A DNA stretch of 64,000 nt from Bryoerythrophyllum caledonicum. Taxonomy: Eukaryota > Streptophyta > Bryopsida > Pottiales > Pottiaceae. The stretch covers positions 4,667,519 through 4,731,518 of the forward strand of contig OZ020521.1 of assembly GCA_963971425.1 (NCBI GenBank), in the 5' to 3' direction. The position numbers and the translations under genes were made by a program. Shown piece by piece: positions 46,689 through 58,411 of this stretch (position 1 is the stretch's first letter; every line of letters starts with the position of its first letter). The notes under the pieces were generated by a model. That model worked only from the letters and a program-made list of their open reading frames with translations. It searched no databases and was not told where the DNA came from.

Positions 46689-47531
46689 TTGTCCAATTGG
46701 CTCGATGTGTGATCATGTCGAGCTCTGAATACTCCCTTTTGCTTTTGTAATATGATTGTTCAGACTTATATACATGTGTAAAGATCTAGTCACCATGTCG
46801 AAGCCTCTCTCATTGCAAGTTAGTCCAGACTAACGTTGCCAGATCACAGATGGTGGCCACACGTTTCAGAAAGTCTCTAGAACGTTGCCAGATCCAGTTT
46901 CTAGGTTTATATTAGCTGTTGCTGAAGTAAAGTGGGCGTGTACATTCACGAGTCCCATGAGGCGGTCCTTACAATGTTTTCATGAAGTTGTTAGATTCAA
47001 TCCCTCCCTCAAAACCTCTGCTTGATCAACCATCATCTTAATATTATGAAACGTTTGGAGTCAACCCAAACTTGTCCTGGACCATCGAAGTTGTATAATA
47101 TAGTGAGTTATGTCAGCACTCTTGGTGGGCGCTACCGGAAGTAGGTGGCTCACCCTTTAGAGACTACACACGCTTCGGATGGGACCTAAATCATATCTGC
47201 TGTTACACCAATCTAGACGATGGTAATGTGGCAACGGCATGTACACAAGTTGACACATGAGGACTAGAGCTGCAAGCATTGACCTTGTCATACTTATCAG
47301 ACACTTGAAGTTTGCTTGATGCAATTAGTGCAGATTGTTGGTACAGAATTCGGGGACAACACTTCAGTAGTACGCTAGTACACAACTTGCGGTACCAGCG
47401 ATTAGGTTGCACTTCTCATCATCACAATCTGGTCATGCGGATCCCCTGAAAAAGCCACTCCCATCGAGTTGAAGGAGCTGTTGAGGCATGAGATTGTGAT
47501 ACTTCGTTGACGTGATCGAGAGAGGGTAACC
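46689..47531. other. intergenic, PAR1 3' side and LEA_2 promoter side
   Basis: The first ~100 bp are probably PAR1 3' UTR. No other gene seen; the antisense open frame starting at 48530 and ending at 47433 is a shadow of GC-rich coding DNA. Confidence 0.5.
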
Positions 47532-48221
47532 ATGGGAGCGGAGGCATTCGACGCGAAGGCCGCGCTCTACGCGCACAAGACGAAGGTGGAGGCCGTGGAC
47601 AGCGAGAGCGGCACTCTGATCGACGGCAGCAAGCGCGTGGCCGAGAGGAGGAAGCGAGCGGTGAAGAAGTGGTGCACGCGGTGCGGCGTCCCGTTCCTGG
47701 CGGTGGCGATGACCGTGCTCATTCTGAGCCAGACCATCTTCAAGTTCCGCGACCCGGACATAACCTTGTCGAACGTCCAGTTCTCCGGGGTGCGCGTGGA
47801 CTACACGCGGCCGCTGACGCCGAGCTCCGTGAATGCGACCTTGTCCGCGAACATGAACGTGTTCAACCCCAACCACTACACGTTCAAGTTCCGCAACAGC
47901 ACCATCCACGTGATCTACCACGGCGCGATGGTGGGCAACATCAGCATGCCGGGCGGGGAGCTCCGGCCCGGGAAGGCGGTGGCGCTTCCCGCGCTCGTCA
48001 CGGTGGGCGCGCTCAAACTCGGGAGCTCCGTGGGGAATCTGGCCGTGGACTTCCGCAAGAACGAGCTCCCGTTCGCCATGAGCGTCGACATCCCCGGCCG
48101 CGTCAACGTCGTGCATCTCTTCAAGCACGACGTCGTGCTCGAGTATCACTGCGACGTCGTCTTCTTCGTCGGCAACTCCTCCATGAAAGACTACCTGTGC
48201 TGGAAGAAGGTCCATCTCTGA
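47532..48221 (+). CDS. LEA_2 / NDR1-HIN1-like (NHL) membrane protein
   Basis: Single-exon gene, 229 aa, with a good plant start context (AACCATGGGAG). Residues 1-49 are a charged cytosolic tail with a dibasic cluster (ERRKRAVKKW). One membrane helix lies at about 52-70 (GVPFLAVAMTVLILSQTIF). The rest is a LEA_2 beta-sandwich domain (about 75-200): LSNVQFSGVRVDY, VNATLSANMNVFNPNHYTFKF, GNISMPGGELRPGKAVALPA. Four potential N-glycosylation sites (NAT, NST, NIS, NSS) fit an extracytosolic domain. NHL proteins act at the plasma membrane in defence and stress responses; the exact role here is unknown. Third-position GC is very high. The paralogue could equally be annotated as a late-embryogenesis-abundant Hyp-rich family protein. 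Confidence 0.9.
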   Translation: MGAEAFDAKAALYAHKTKVEAVDSESGTLIDGSKRVAERRKRAVKKWCTRCGVPFLAVAMTVLILSQTIFKFRDPDITLSNVQFSGVRVDYTRPLTPSSVNATLSANMNVFNPNHYTFKFRNSTIHVIYHGAMVGNISMPGGELRPGKAVALPALVTVGALKLGSSVGNLAVDFRKNELPFAMSVDIPGRVNVVHLFKHDVVLEYHCDVVFFVGNSSMKDYLCWKKVHL

Positions 48222-48468
48222 AGAATCAGTAGATCGTAAAAAGGATTGTTCCCCCTTCGCAAAGAAATTGAGATGGCGTCGTCGTCTTTGTTGATGAGAA
48301 TTTGCCACTATGGTTGTTGATTGTTTGTGTGCTGTTGAAACGGTGACCACCATGTGAAGCGATACATCATGTGTTTGAGTCCATTGCTCGTCCTCCTCTT
48401 GCACCATTCCATGCTTGCACACACGAAGGTTTTGCACTGTCAGCATTTCAGATGAAGGAGAAGACGCG

Positions 48469-51400
48469 ATGGTAGGCGTGATGGGACAGATGAGAGGAGG
48501 GAAACTGAAGCGCCCGCGCCGGAGAGTCATGATGTTCGAGAAACCGGCGACCGATTCTGCCGCTCCGTTTGCGTTTCAGAAGCGCGTCGGAAGCGTCGAC
48601 TGGTGCAGCTTGGACTCCATCGACGTCAACCGCCTCATTCGCCAAGTTGGTAATCAGCAATTATACCAGAACTATAATTCCCACAGGCTAGGGTTCTGGT
48701 TGCAATGATCTTCACCGATGACTTTCACAGACATTGATACGTTGGAGAAGGCGCTGGACACGGTTGCGTTCGGGGACATTCAAGGAGAAGATATCACCAA
48801 ACCCAACTTCATCAAAATCTTCCGCCTCGCACAACTGATGGTAACATTACCGCCTCTGCTGCATGTTTCCATGAAAATGTTCATGGCTCTCACCCCGATC
48901 TATCTGCAGGTGGAGTATCTGCTTCATGTTCAGGAGGTGTTGGCGCACCACACGAAAGAGCTTCTTCAGAGCAGGTCTTCGTTGCAGCAGCGGCATGAGA
49001 AAATCCGGTCTCGTTTCTTGTCGCAGAGAGACGCTCTCATGGCCACTCGACATGAGTTGAAACAGGCCAAGAAGGTGAGCTTTTCTCATCTCTTCTCATC
49101 TAAATGCTGTATAGCAGTTTAGTTTTATTTCCAGGTTTCCAGGTCTTTTAGGGTTTTCAGGTTTCCTCATCTTTTCTCATCTCTGCTGCATCAGTCTAGT
49201 TTTTTTCACCTTACTTTGGTTCATAGATCTTCAGATTTTTGAGGTTTCAGGTTTATTGAGGTTAGCAGGTTTCCAGGTTTTATAGACTTCGGGTTATCAG
49301 GTTTTTATTTTTTTCCGTTTTTTCATGGTTTAAGGTGTTTTGTGTTTGAGATTTTTAGGTTTTCTGGTATGTTTTTAGGTGGGTTTTAAGGTGAAGAACC
49401 ACTGCAGACCTTGCAAACGTATGAAGTGATGCTGAAAGTTCAGGGCAAGAACCACGTGATCCAGGCCTCATGTCAAACCCTAAACCACCGGCAGGTAAAC
49501 GCGTCGTATAATTCCTAAAATTATATGAAAAACTGAAGTATTTAGTAAAAATTCGGATTTATGTTTTATAAAACTTCAGGAGCTAATGAAACTATTTTAG
49601 TAATATTATATTCTGCATTGAACTTAATCTCATAGTGGAAGTCTTCTCACTGTCTACTACATTTTGGTTGCATCAGGGTTGGCATTGCCGTTTCTGTGAG
49701 AAGGTTTTTGAGTCTTCCTACTACCTGGTGAGTTTTTCTCAACATATACCATTAAAATTTAGGGTTGATGAAGACACAACAATTCAGTTTCATGTCTTCT
49801 AAAAAAGAGTCACTCTACTACAATTTTTCATCTGTGCAGGATCTGCACATTGCAAGAAAACATCACAAGAAGCAGAGAATGACTGAGGATAAGTTGTCGG
49901 CTATGGTTTCTAGAGCTGAAGAAGCTACCGCAGCGAAGGTGCATACATTATACTCCATAACACCTCTGTAGATAACAAATTTGGTTCACAAGACCTAATA
50001 TGTATTTTGACAGTTTTTTACCAGCGCTCCTTTTGCTTCTTTTGACTAACATGTGGTTTTTGCTTTTAGAATGCAAACCAGAGTTTGAAGAAACCAAAGG
50101 AAAAAGATCATGAAGACCCTAACCAAGAGGCATGAGTTCTGATGACTTTTTAACGCATATCTTTCTATTTGAGAAGATGATGATGATGGGAAATTCGTGT
50201 TGTTTTCAGAGAATACGTGATCTGGAAAGCAAATTTTCGGGGTTGGAGCATCAAGTGAAGACTCTTGGTCAGGCAATAACTATTATCCACCTGATAAATC
50301 ATGTCCTATCAATTGAAGTGTGTCAATATTTTGCTCATCATAATGTTTTGTATTTCAGGAGAATTTGAAACTAGTGGAGGATCTGAATGTGGCCTACACT
50401 AAAGTAAGAATCGCGGACCTGAATAAAAGGATCATGATATATATTCTACCCATGTTGTTTTCTTGCCAATGTAAACCTAAGTTTTCGTCTTTCCTTGCAG
50501 CTTGCAAAGCGACAGAGTGTCTTTGCGCTTGAGACTCAGGTAACACTCAGTTTACTAGAAAACAATAGGATATCTATTGTTTATTGACTTATTTATTGGT
50601 TCAAATGAAAGATAGTCTTAGCAATGAAGCATTTGAAGGGAATGATGTAAAGTTTCCTCTGTAAATTTCAGGTAGACGATCTGCAGAAAGAATATCAACA
50701 TCTTAAGAGAACAATTACAGAGCTGCAAAGGACATCTGAAGTCAACAATGGCTCACCAGAAAATGTCACAAAATTGAATTATCATGATACCAATAACTTG
50801 GTACTTCCACCAATGATCTTTCAATACTTGCATCACTGATTATTTAGAATCCTGATGTTGATCATGTGAATTTTCGTTGCAGATTGAGGAGGAATCGCCT
50901 GTTGTGTGGACTCCTGAGAAGGACCAGGCTCTCCTTGCCCTTGCTCGCAGTTCATCAGGAATGGAGGAGAAGGTTTGCTAAATATTTCTGAAGGTGTTGA
51001 ATTCAAGATGTTTTGGTTTTGTGCGACTCATCATAACGTTGTGATTGATTGAAGCATTTGGGTGTTGTCACTTCATCGATTCTCATGAGAAGAGCTCATT
51101 GTATTGGTAACTACCCTCACCTTTTCTTTGGAATGTACCCAAAGTTTCAACGAGATGGCCCAGCTTTTCACCATTTCTCAATGTGCTCATGTTATTGCAG
51201 AGCAAATCTGGAGCGGATGAGAGCCCAACCACAGTTGAAGTAATGCGTGCAAAGCTAGAGGCAGAGACGAACGCTGCACAAGTGGAGCTAAAAAAGTAGG
51301 ATTCTGCGCCATCCTTCAACTCTTTTATAAACAACTTCGTCTTTAGACATAGAGATCGATCTCCTCAGGGTCTAAATTTCATTCCAGTCTCTCTACCAGG

Positions 51401-54400
51401 CGTCCGGAAGCTGTGCAACGACATCTTGCCAGGGAGCTCGTGAAAGAAAAAACAGGGAAGCGAGCAGAAAGTGAAGATCACGCCAGATCTACTGAGGTTC
51501 ACCTTCTCTACTTCGACGTCTTTGATGGGCACCTTTATTTTCTCTTGACATGACGCATGTGTGATGTTTGTTGAGTGCAGAAAGATGACGCTGAGAAAGG
51601 TGTAAATGAGCGTGAAGATCAGGTGAGAATCTGATCTTTGAAGTTTGCTCATTTTCATGTTTTATGTTAATGAAGACCAATGCATTACAGCTTTAAGGTT
51701 CATAGTGTAGACTATGTTTAGTAAGGGTTTCGTAAATTGCCAAATAGTACCATTATGGTTTGATAACTTCATAATCTTTTCAGGTACAAGAGGTAGCCAG
51801 AGATCGTGATGATGTCAAAGTCTTCACGTCAATCCTTGCGGACCAAAAAAAAACTCCAGCTCATGATGAACCGAAAGCTGATGTATGTGTATTGGTTCTT
51901 AAACTGGAATTTTCATTCTTTTTTTGGCTGAAAGCTCACTCAAATCTGGAAATCTCTTGTGCTTTTTGCAATCTACTTTCAATAACTCGTGCAGATTCAG
52001 TTTGATGACGAGTTGCAAAAGTTTGGCATAACATCAACCACAAATGGCATCAGGTAAACTTCCAACATAACTATTTAGAGTGAGGGAGGAGCAATAAAAA
52101 GAGGAAGTGTAATTTTATTGAAACTACTACATGTGATTAAACACGAATGATGTGACAATTCTATTGTTTCGCAGTGACACAACATACAACTCCGTTTCTA
52201 GCGCACTTGAAACGCAACGTTCACTGCGAACGTCTCAAGTTCGTAAAGAGATGGAGCACAAAAGAAGTGCTGTTGTTTCGCACACCCAAGTAAGCCAAAC
52301 AATTCTACCTCATTTCACTAAATGCCTCATGTGAGTAGTTAATTTTCTGCACACACACTAGAGTTCTTTCAGTGGGATACTCCCTCTTTTTGCTACTCTT
52401 TTCTCACTCTGAATGGTTGTTAGATCAAAAGAAGTGCTCTAAACTCTAAACTCTCAGTAAGTACTGAAAGAGGGGTAGAAAGAGGGGTAGAATTACTTTG
52501 TTTGATCTCTAAACTCTAAAGAGTGCTTGGTGGTCTCTAAACTCAAAGTAATTCTACCTCTTTCTGCTATTCTCTCCATTCATTTTACTTGAACTAGGTG
52601 ACTTTCTTTAAAAGGAGGTTATATTATTCAAAGATTTGGTGACCTCACAAATAGAGAGTAACACATGGTTGCTGAAACGCATTAATCAAGCATTTGTTGG
52701 GATAGTGTTACTAAATACGCCGATACATTAAAATTTATTTTTACTATAGCCACACTATACATGCTAAAAGTTCTTACTCTCGATGAATGTCTTCACCAAC
52801 AATGATCACTCTCATTGAGTAGTATAGATATATATGTGCCCTTAGTAAAAATCTTCATCAAATGTAAAAAATTCAATAGCACTTTCAAATCATATAGTAC
52901 TACTACACTAAATACAAATTTTAGGGCCAAGGCGAATTGACCCCCTCGCTGGGACTTACCTGAGGGGGCCACGAGGTGGTGGGGCCAAACTTGGCCCCTA
53001 TTTTGTTTCTGGATGGGGCCCTGTTTATAGCAAGAGAGGATCCTACAGGGTAAACAATGGCCGTAGGCCCCAATTTTATTAAAAAAAATCCCAAAAAAGC
53101 CTCTTGACCCCCCAAAATAAGAGGGTCAGAAAAATGACCCCATACAGTTTAGACAGGGCCTACCTCAAGTAAGTTCCAGCGAGGGGTTCAATTCACCCTG
53201 GCCAAATTTTAGTGTACAAAAACCCAAACAGTGCATACTATCCTTAATTCCTCCTTTCAAAGTTGAACCTAGCCTCCTACCAAGTATCTTAAGAAGAATG
53301 TCGGACCTTAACCCTTTAAGGTCACTCAACCATATATTGGGTTGTTTTGGCACAAGAATCTTTATAGAAAGCGCTACAGGCGACCTCAAAGAAAAAAATT
53401 AGACCATGACTTAGAGGTGGAGGAAGATGGGCATCTATTGAGGCCATGACCTCTACAATCCATGCAAGCATTGGCGAGCTACAGTGAATCTTGTGAAACG
53501 AGTTTGTAGATTTTTTTGGTGCTAAAATGTACCCACTGCGTAGATGTCATTTTGCATGATCTAGAACACTCGTAGATCCTCATACACCAAAAAAGCTCAT
53601 TGGCCTTAAAGGGTTAATATCCTTGTAATTTAAATGTTACAGAAGGCAATTTGTGAGCTTGACAAAGCCATAATCTATCCACAATCTGATGAGTCTGGAT
53701 CTGAGAGGAGTCAAGACAGTGACAATTTGCAAGAGGCAACTAGCAACAAAAATAATCAGGTGGCTTCTAAAGATATGGATCTGAGAGGTGATGGCAAGGA
53801 TCAGTATTTTAGTCCAAGGTTTCATCAACATAAACATGTTTCCAGGTGATTTTTCCTCTCACATCACCTTAATTGTTGAGTTTTTTACAATGAATTCTAA
53901 TTCAATTTATAATTAGAAATGATATTCTTATGGATACTTCTTAATATATGTATTTGCACTAAGGTGGAATGACATGGTCTACCCTTGCAAGAGGACAATA
54001 GTTCTCTTCCACATATCCTTGTCCTGTGGGCATTGATATAGTGACGGGAACAAACAGACATTCTATTCACGCCTTCCCTTTTGGGGGCTAGAGTGCTTAC
54101 TACTATTGGAACGACCCAACGCGCTACACTTTCTATACCCCTCCTAGGTTTCAAGGAGGAAATGTTGCCTATCTTTACATGACTTATACATTGAGCAATG
54201 AGTTCATATTAAGTGATGTGGCAGCAAGCTACATTTCCTCCCTGAAATCTAGGAGGAATATAGAAAGGTGCAGTGTTGGGTCTCTGGTTGGTTTCATGTT
54301 GTCTTACCTTCCCCCATATTGAAGGGATTTTTTTCATCCCTTTTCTTTTCATTTGTGTGTGGTTTAGTCCTTTTTTTGTGATTTATTTGAGGTTTGAGGA

Positions 54401-54940
54401 TATTTTTGTCCTCTTGGACACTTAGAGATTTTTAAAGTGATAGCTTTTTTTTCTTTTTGTTAGTAAATAATTCAATCCCTTTTTTAGGAATTTTTAGCAA
54501 AGTATTTGAGGTTTAATGAATTGTGACAATGGATGCCTTTTGTCCTCATGGGCACTTGGTTGATGGTTAGAGCATTTACATTGAAACCCACACTCAAGGA
54601 AGGGACGCAATCTTCTAGAAAGAACCAGAACAAGCCTTTATCGCAAAGGGAGGTGATTAGAACTCAAGTTGCCGAGTTTGTTGATAATCCTTGGCACCCT
54701 GAACTTGAGGAGGAAGTAGAAGATGAGTTACTTGAATTGGGCAATTGGGATAGTGATGATGAGGAAGCACCATCAAATGTTAAAAGTCGACGATTTGCCG
54801 AGTTTGTTGATAATTCTTGGCACTCTGAACTTGAGGAGGAATCGGAAGAAGAGAATGGATTGGGCATTTGGGATAGTGATGATGAGGGGGCACCATCTAA
54901 AGGAAAACAAAGACGTGTGTATTTTGTGGTGTCTAAATAG
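48469..54940 (+). CDS. DZIP1: DZIP1-like C2H2 zinc-finger coiled-coil protein (ciliary base)
   Basis: Twenty exons give 732 aa, all in frame. An N-terminal DZIP1 domain (VGSVDWCSLDSIDVNRLIRQ, then FIKIFRLAQLMVEYLLHVQE) is followed by a coiled coil. A single C2H2 finger is split by an intron: Cys185, Cys188, His201, His206. Long coiled coils follow (about 210-560), then a Ser/Asp-rich tail with two acidic repeats. DZIP1 (Iguana) works at the basal body/transition zone in animals. Exons: 48469-48649, 48731-48840, 48910-49074, 49408-49494, 49677-49727, 49840-49938, 50070-50129, 50210-50272, 50359-50403, 50501-50539, 50672-50800, 50883-50972, 51201-51295, 51400-51496, 51581-51622, 51784-51882, 51995-52053, 52175-52289, 53643-53845, 54571-54940. 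Introns 7 and 8 are GC-AG. The last two exons are less certain: without the final splice, translation stops at 53847. The start is the first ATG giving the domain; downstream in-frame ATGs exist. Confidence 0.85.
52904..53216. mobile_element. foldback MITE in DZIP1 intron 18
   Basis: Inverted arms: left TACACTAAATACAAATTTTA then GGGCCAAGGCGAATTGACCC and CTCGCTGGGACTTACCTGAG. The right end, inverted, is TACACTAAAATTTGGCCAGG followed by GTGAATTGAACCCCTCGCTG. 313 bp, non-coding. Termini share TACACTAAA with the element at 26409. Confidence 0.85.
53308..53617. mobile_element. TTAA-flanked MITE in DZIP1 intron 18
   Basis: TTAACCCTTTAAGGTCACTC at the left; on the other strand at the right TTAACCCTTTAAGGCCAATG. 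TTAA at both ends, 14-bp shared inverted repeat, 310 bp. It ends 25 bp before the acceptor of exon 19, so its right edge is very close to the branch-point region. Confidence 0.85.
54671..54922 (+). repeat. two tandem 126-bp coding units at the DZIP1 C-terminus
   Basis: GCCGAGTTTGTTGATAATYC recurs at 54671 and 54797 (period 126 bp, 42 codons). The protein units read AEFVDNPWHPELEEE and AEFVDNSWHSELEEE, then WDSDDEEAPS and WDSDDEGAPS. The acidic, Trp-containing units are alike at protein level and diverged at some bases, so they are likely under coding constraint. Confidence 0.85.
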
Positions 54941-56072
54941 TAGGCTCAAAGGCTTAATTGGTAGGGGTTTATACTTGTACATATCTACATCAACTCCTAG
55001 TGATCATTGTTGCTTTCACAAGACAAGGATATTCAAATTGATTTGCATTGATGATGTAAATGTTGGTTATGTTCTAACAAACAAATGTTTTTATAGATAA
55101 AATTTATCAAATAGCAAAATTATAAAGTCTCAAATTGAACAACTACTGAAAAAAAATCATTTTATTTATCGTAATTTTTGTTATATATAGTTTGAATTGT
55201 TGATTTTTGAGGTCATTTCAAGACATTTTTATCATTCTAAAATGGCAACCAATTAATAGTTTGTAAGCATTCATTTAGTACATTGTTTGCATTGTGAGAA
55301 AGGACTAAGGATTCTATGGTAGATAGAAAAGCAATCACTAAGAGTTGTAGGGGATATAGTGAACACTTCATTAGGAGTATAAGACGTATAGATAGGAAAA
55401 AATTAAGTATAAACATGCATATATGGCAATGATTTCTATAAGTGATAGCAAGAACATCACAGTCATGTGAGAGGTTGTTCTACATTATATTCCATGAAGA
55501 ACAAATATAAAAATATAATTTTCCACTACATATACTTTACAATTGCTACAAAAATTCATATCCATACTATTTCCGCTATTCATTAGATAATATTTGGAGT
55601 TGTTAATGGTTTTAGTCTGCATTGCAATATATTGTAATATGTGAGCTGATTGGAAAATAATGGTCTTGTTTGTAAAGAGGAATAAGTGTGCTTCCTCGTT
55701 AAGTCCCTTGTTGTCGGTTATTAGTTCAAGATATACCTCATCCATAGTCTTTCCTATGTATATTTACCATTAACTAATAAGGTATTCTAGTATGATGTGC
55801 ATACACCAAACCTTTCTTACAATAAATAAAGGCAAAATGTTATAAGCGTTTAAGCCTTGAACATTACCAAGGCTTGTAGGAGCTGATTAGATTTGGTTGA
55901 AATCCTTTATGTTAAAAGGAATGGAAAAGAAATAGTATTTGAATTGGTAATAAAAAGAATTGGATCAAAATTTTCTAGTTCTTGTAGCTTTGCAAACAAA
56001 GCTCACGAAGCTTCTTAACTTCAATACTTTGATGCTTTATATTGTCTCTCTAATATTTACTTATTGCCGCCG

Positions 56073-56210
56073 TAATCCTTAAACCTGTAAGGATGATGGT
56101 CAAATCTTGTTGTTGCAAGAATCTACCGGGATCATAGATTATGTTGACAAAATCTACAACTCTTGTAGATTCTTCTAACAACAAGATTTGACTATCGTCT
56201 TTAAAGGATT
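56073..56210. repeat. long inverted repeat / hairpin
   Basis: Left arm 56073-56126 and right arm 56165-56210 pair over a core of 32 bp with 3 mismatches (left core begins GATGGTCAAATCTTGTTGTT), loop about 38 nt. Outer bases AATCCTT and AAGGATT also pair. It could be a small MITE or a small-RNA precursor-like foldback. Confidence 0.75.
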
Positions 56211-57177
56211 AGTTACTACCATAATAAACTCTTTTTATTGTAGTAACTTAGGTGAATATAAAACTTGTGCACCAACTATAATTAGTGAATAGTAATTGAT
56301 ACGGCTCCAGATTCAAGGACAACTTACACCAGTAGTTTTACCATACAACTTGCAAAAAGACTAATGTTGGCATGTGCACTCTCCCTTTTCATTTACCCCA
56401 CAAAAAGTTTGGGATGTTCAATACAATACATGGTTTGTACATCCCCTTTTGAGAAGCATGCAATCCAAATTTTGAATTGGACACCTCTATATTTCTAAAA
56501 ATATCTCTAATTTTGAAAATCAAATATAATTGTCCAAGTTTAATAAGTTTGGCCAATGGCATAGTTGCTTAATTGCGTTTTATATAAATGTGTCACTATT
56601 CAAAATAATATTCAATTCAAACAATTACTTTGCAAAAAATAGATTTTGAATTGGAGTTATAAAACTCTTGATAACCTAAGAGTAAATTATCAAATACATC
56701 ATATATACATAATTACAATGAATACATTATACCTACAAATACAATGCCATATTTTATATAATACTAGTGTAGAATCTAGATCTCCGTTGTCTCCGACGGG
56801 GCAAGGGCAATTCTTTAGTGGAATTGCTTTCACAAGACCCTATTCAATATGTCATATATAAATATGAACAATGGCTTTAGTCTAATGGCTCTAATCAATG
56901 ATCTTTGATTAATTCACATCTTACATAGATTCTTCATTCTTTTGTGGTTGTTTATCTCACTATCACATCTAAATTTTTCATTTTAGTTTGTATAAGTTTT
57001 CAAACATCTTCCTATACAAAAAAGTAGACCAAAGTTGAAAAGTCACCATAAATTTTTTCATCATATATTGTATGTCAATCCATAGCTATCAACATGATGC
57101 ATGATATGTAAACTCATTCCATGTAGTTCATAAATCATACTACTAAAATCACAAGCCCCCCCTGAAAAAGTCAGTTG

Positions 57178-57226
57178 TATTTTTACTTTTACTTTTACTT
57201 TACTTTTACTTTACTTTTACTTTTAT
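57178..57226. repeat. (TTTTAC/TTTAC)n microsatellite
   Basis: About nine alternating TTTTAC and TTTAC units. The same words recur once more at 57775-57795. Confidence 0.9.
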
Positions 57227-58411
57227 TGCAGGTTTTTAGAGAGCCGTTTTGAAATTTGAACGTTGGGTTTGTGGGTGTATGCAATTTCAAGTGTATGTTT
57301 CAATTTGTGCTTATCCAAAACACATATGAAACTCTTGATTACAATATTGAAGCTCTTGATTACACTTTTGAGTTGTGAATTGGAAATTGCAAATTGTGAG
57401 TTGTGAATTGAAAATTGTGAGTTGAGAAATCAAAATTGTGAGTTGTGAGTTGTAAAATTGGAAGTTGGAAGTTGGAGTTTGGAGTTGGAGTTGGTTGATG
57501 TGATCTTGGAGGTTGGAAGTTGAAAGTTGGACTTAGAGTTGGAGTTGGAGTTGCAAAATTCAAGAATTTTGTTCAAGAAATTTGAGGTGAGATTACAACT
57601 TTTTGGTGATTTTTGATTTTGGGTAGTCATAAAATCAAGTATTCAAAGATTCATCTTTCAAATCAGGTTGAAATTGAGTGAAAATTGAGTGCGAAAACAC
57701 AAAAAACAAAACAAAGAATGTTGAAAAACGAGCACAGCTGCTGTTTGCAGTTCTGTGCTGTCCGCAGAACAATAACTTTTACTTTTACTTTTTAAAAAAA
57801 AAACTTCTTTTTTTAAAAAACTTTTTTTTAAAAAAACTGTTTTAAAAAAAACTTTTTTTCCCCCCTCTCCTAGGCGCAGGTCTGTGCATATCGCAGGAAA
57901 AAAAATATTTTTTCTAAATTTTTACTTAAAACTTTAAAACTTTTATACTTATTTATTTATTATTATTTTATTGCTGGACACAGTTTTGTACAGTGCATAT
58001 TGGGAAAAAAAAATTAAGTCATTTCTTTCAATTTTTATTTTTAAAATTTTGATCTTTTTTATTTTTTACTTCGAGGAGAGGTGGGGGTTTTGATGAAATT
58101 GTGAGTGATTTTATTCTATTTTTTTGAAGTTTAGTGCATTGAAGAGAAACTTTTTGGAGTGGAGTACACTTTTCCATCAAAGGAGCAACTTTTTTGGAGC
58201 AAAGCTATTTGAGGTACTATCAAGAGCCTTTTGTGAGTTTTAAAATACTTTTGGTTTAATTTAAAAATTTAGTAGAGTTTGAGAGTTTCGGTAGGATTTT
58301 TTATCGTTTTATTAAAACTTTTTTTATCTTAAAAAATCTTTTTATCTTCGTGGAATTTAGAATTTACGATAAGATCTTCATTATCCTATTCTAAATTCTA
58401 CTTTTTAGAGA

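Larger units (their letters stand above)
54941..58411. other. AT-rich intergenic region before the Helitron gene
   Basis: No gene seen. It contains a long hairpin (56073-56210), a TTTTAC-type microsatellite (57178-57226), a GGAGTT/GTTGTGA-rich low-complexity block (57365-57560) whose open frames are artefacts, and poly-A/poly-T tracts at 57780-57850. The later part may include the Helitron 5' end, which I could not place. Confidence 0.5.

Noticed and set aside
47433..48530. 365-codon open frame on the minus strand
   Set aside because: It lies antisense to the LEA_2 gene and exists because that gene is very GC-rich in third positions. Its translation is low in complexity (His, Val, Arg, Glu) and has no motif.
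57360..57630. Two minus-strand frames rich in Asn, Thr, Pro and Phe
   Set aside because: They come from a low-complexity GAGTTG/GTTGTGA repeat block.
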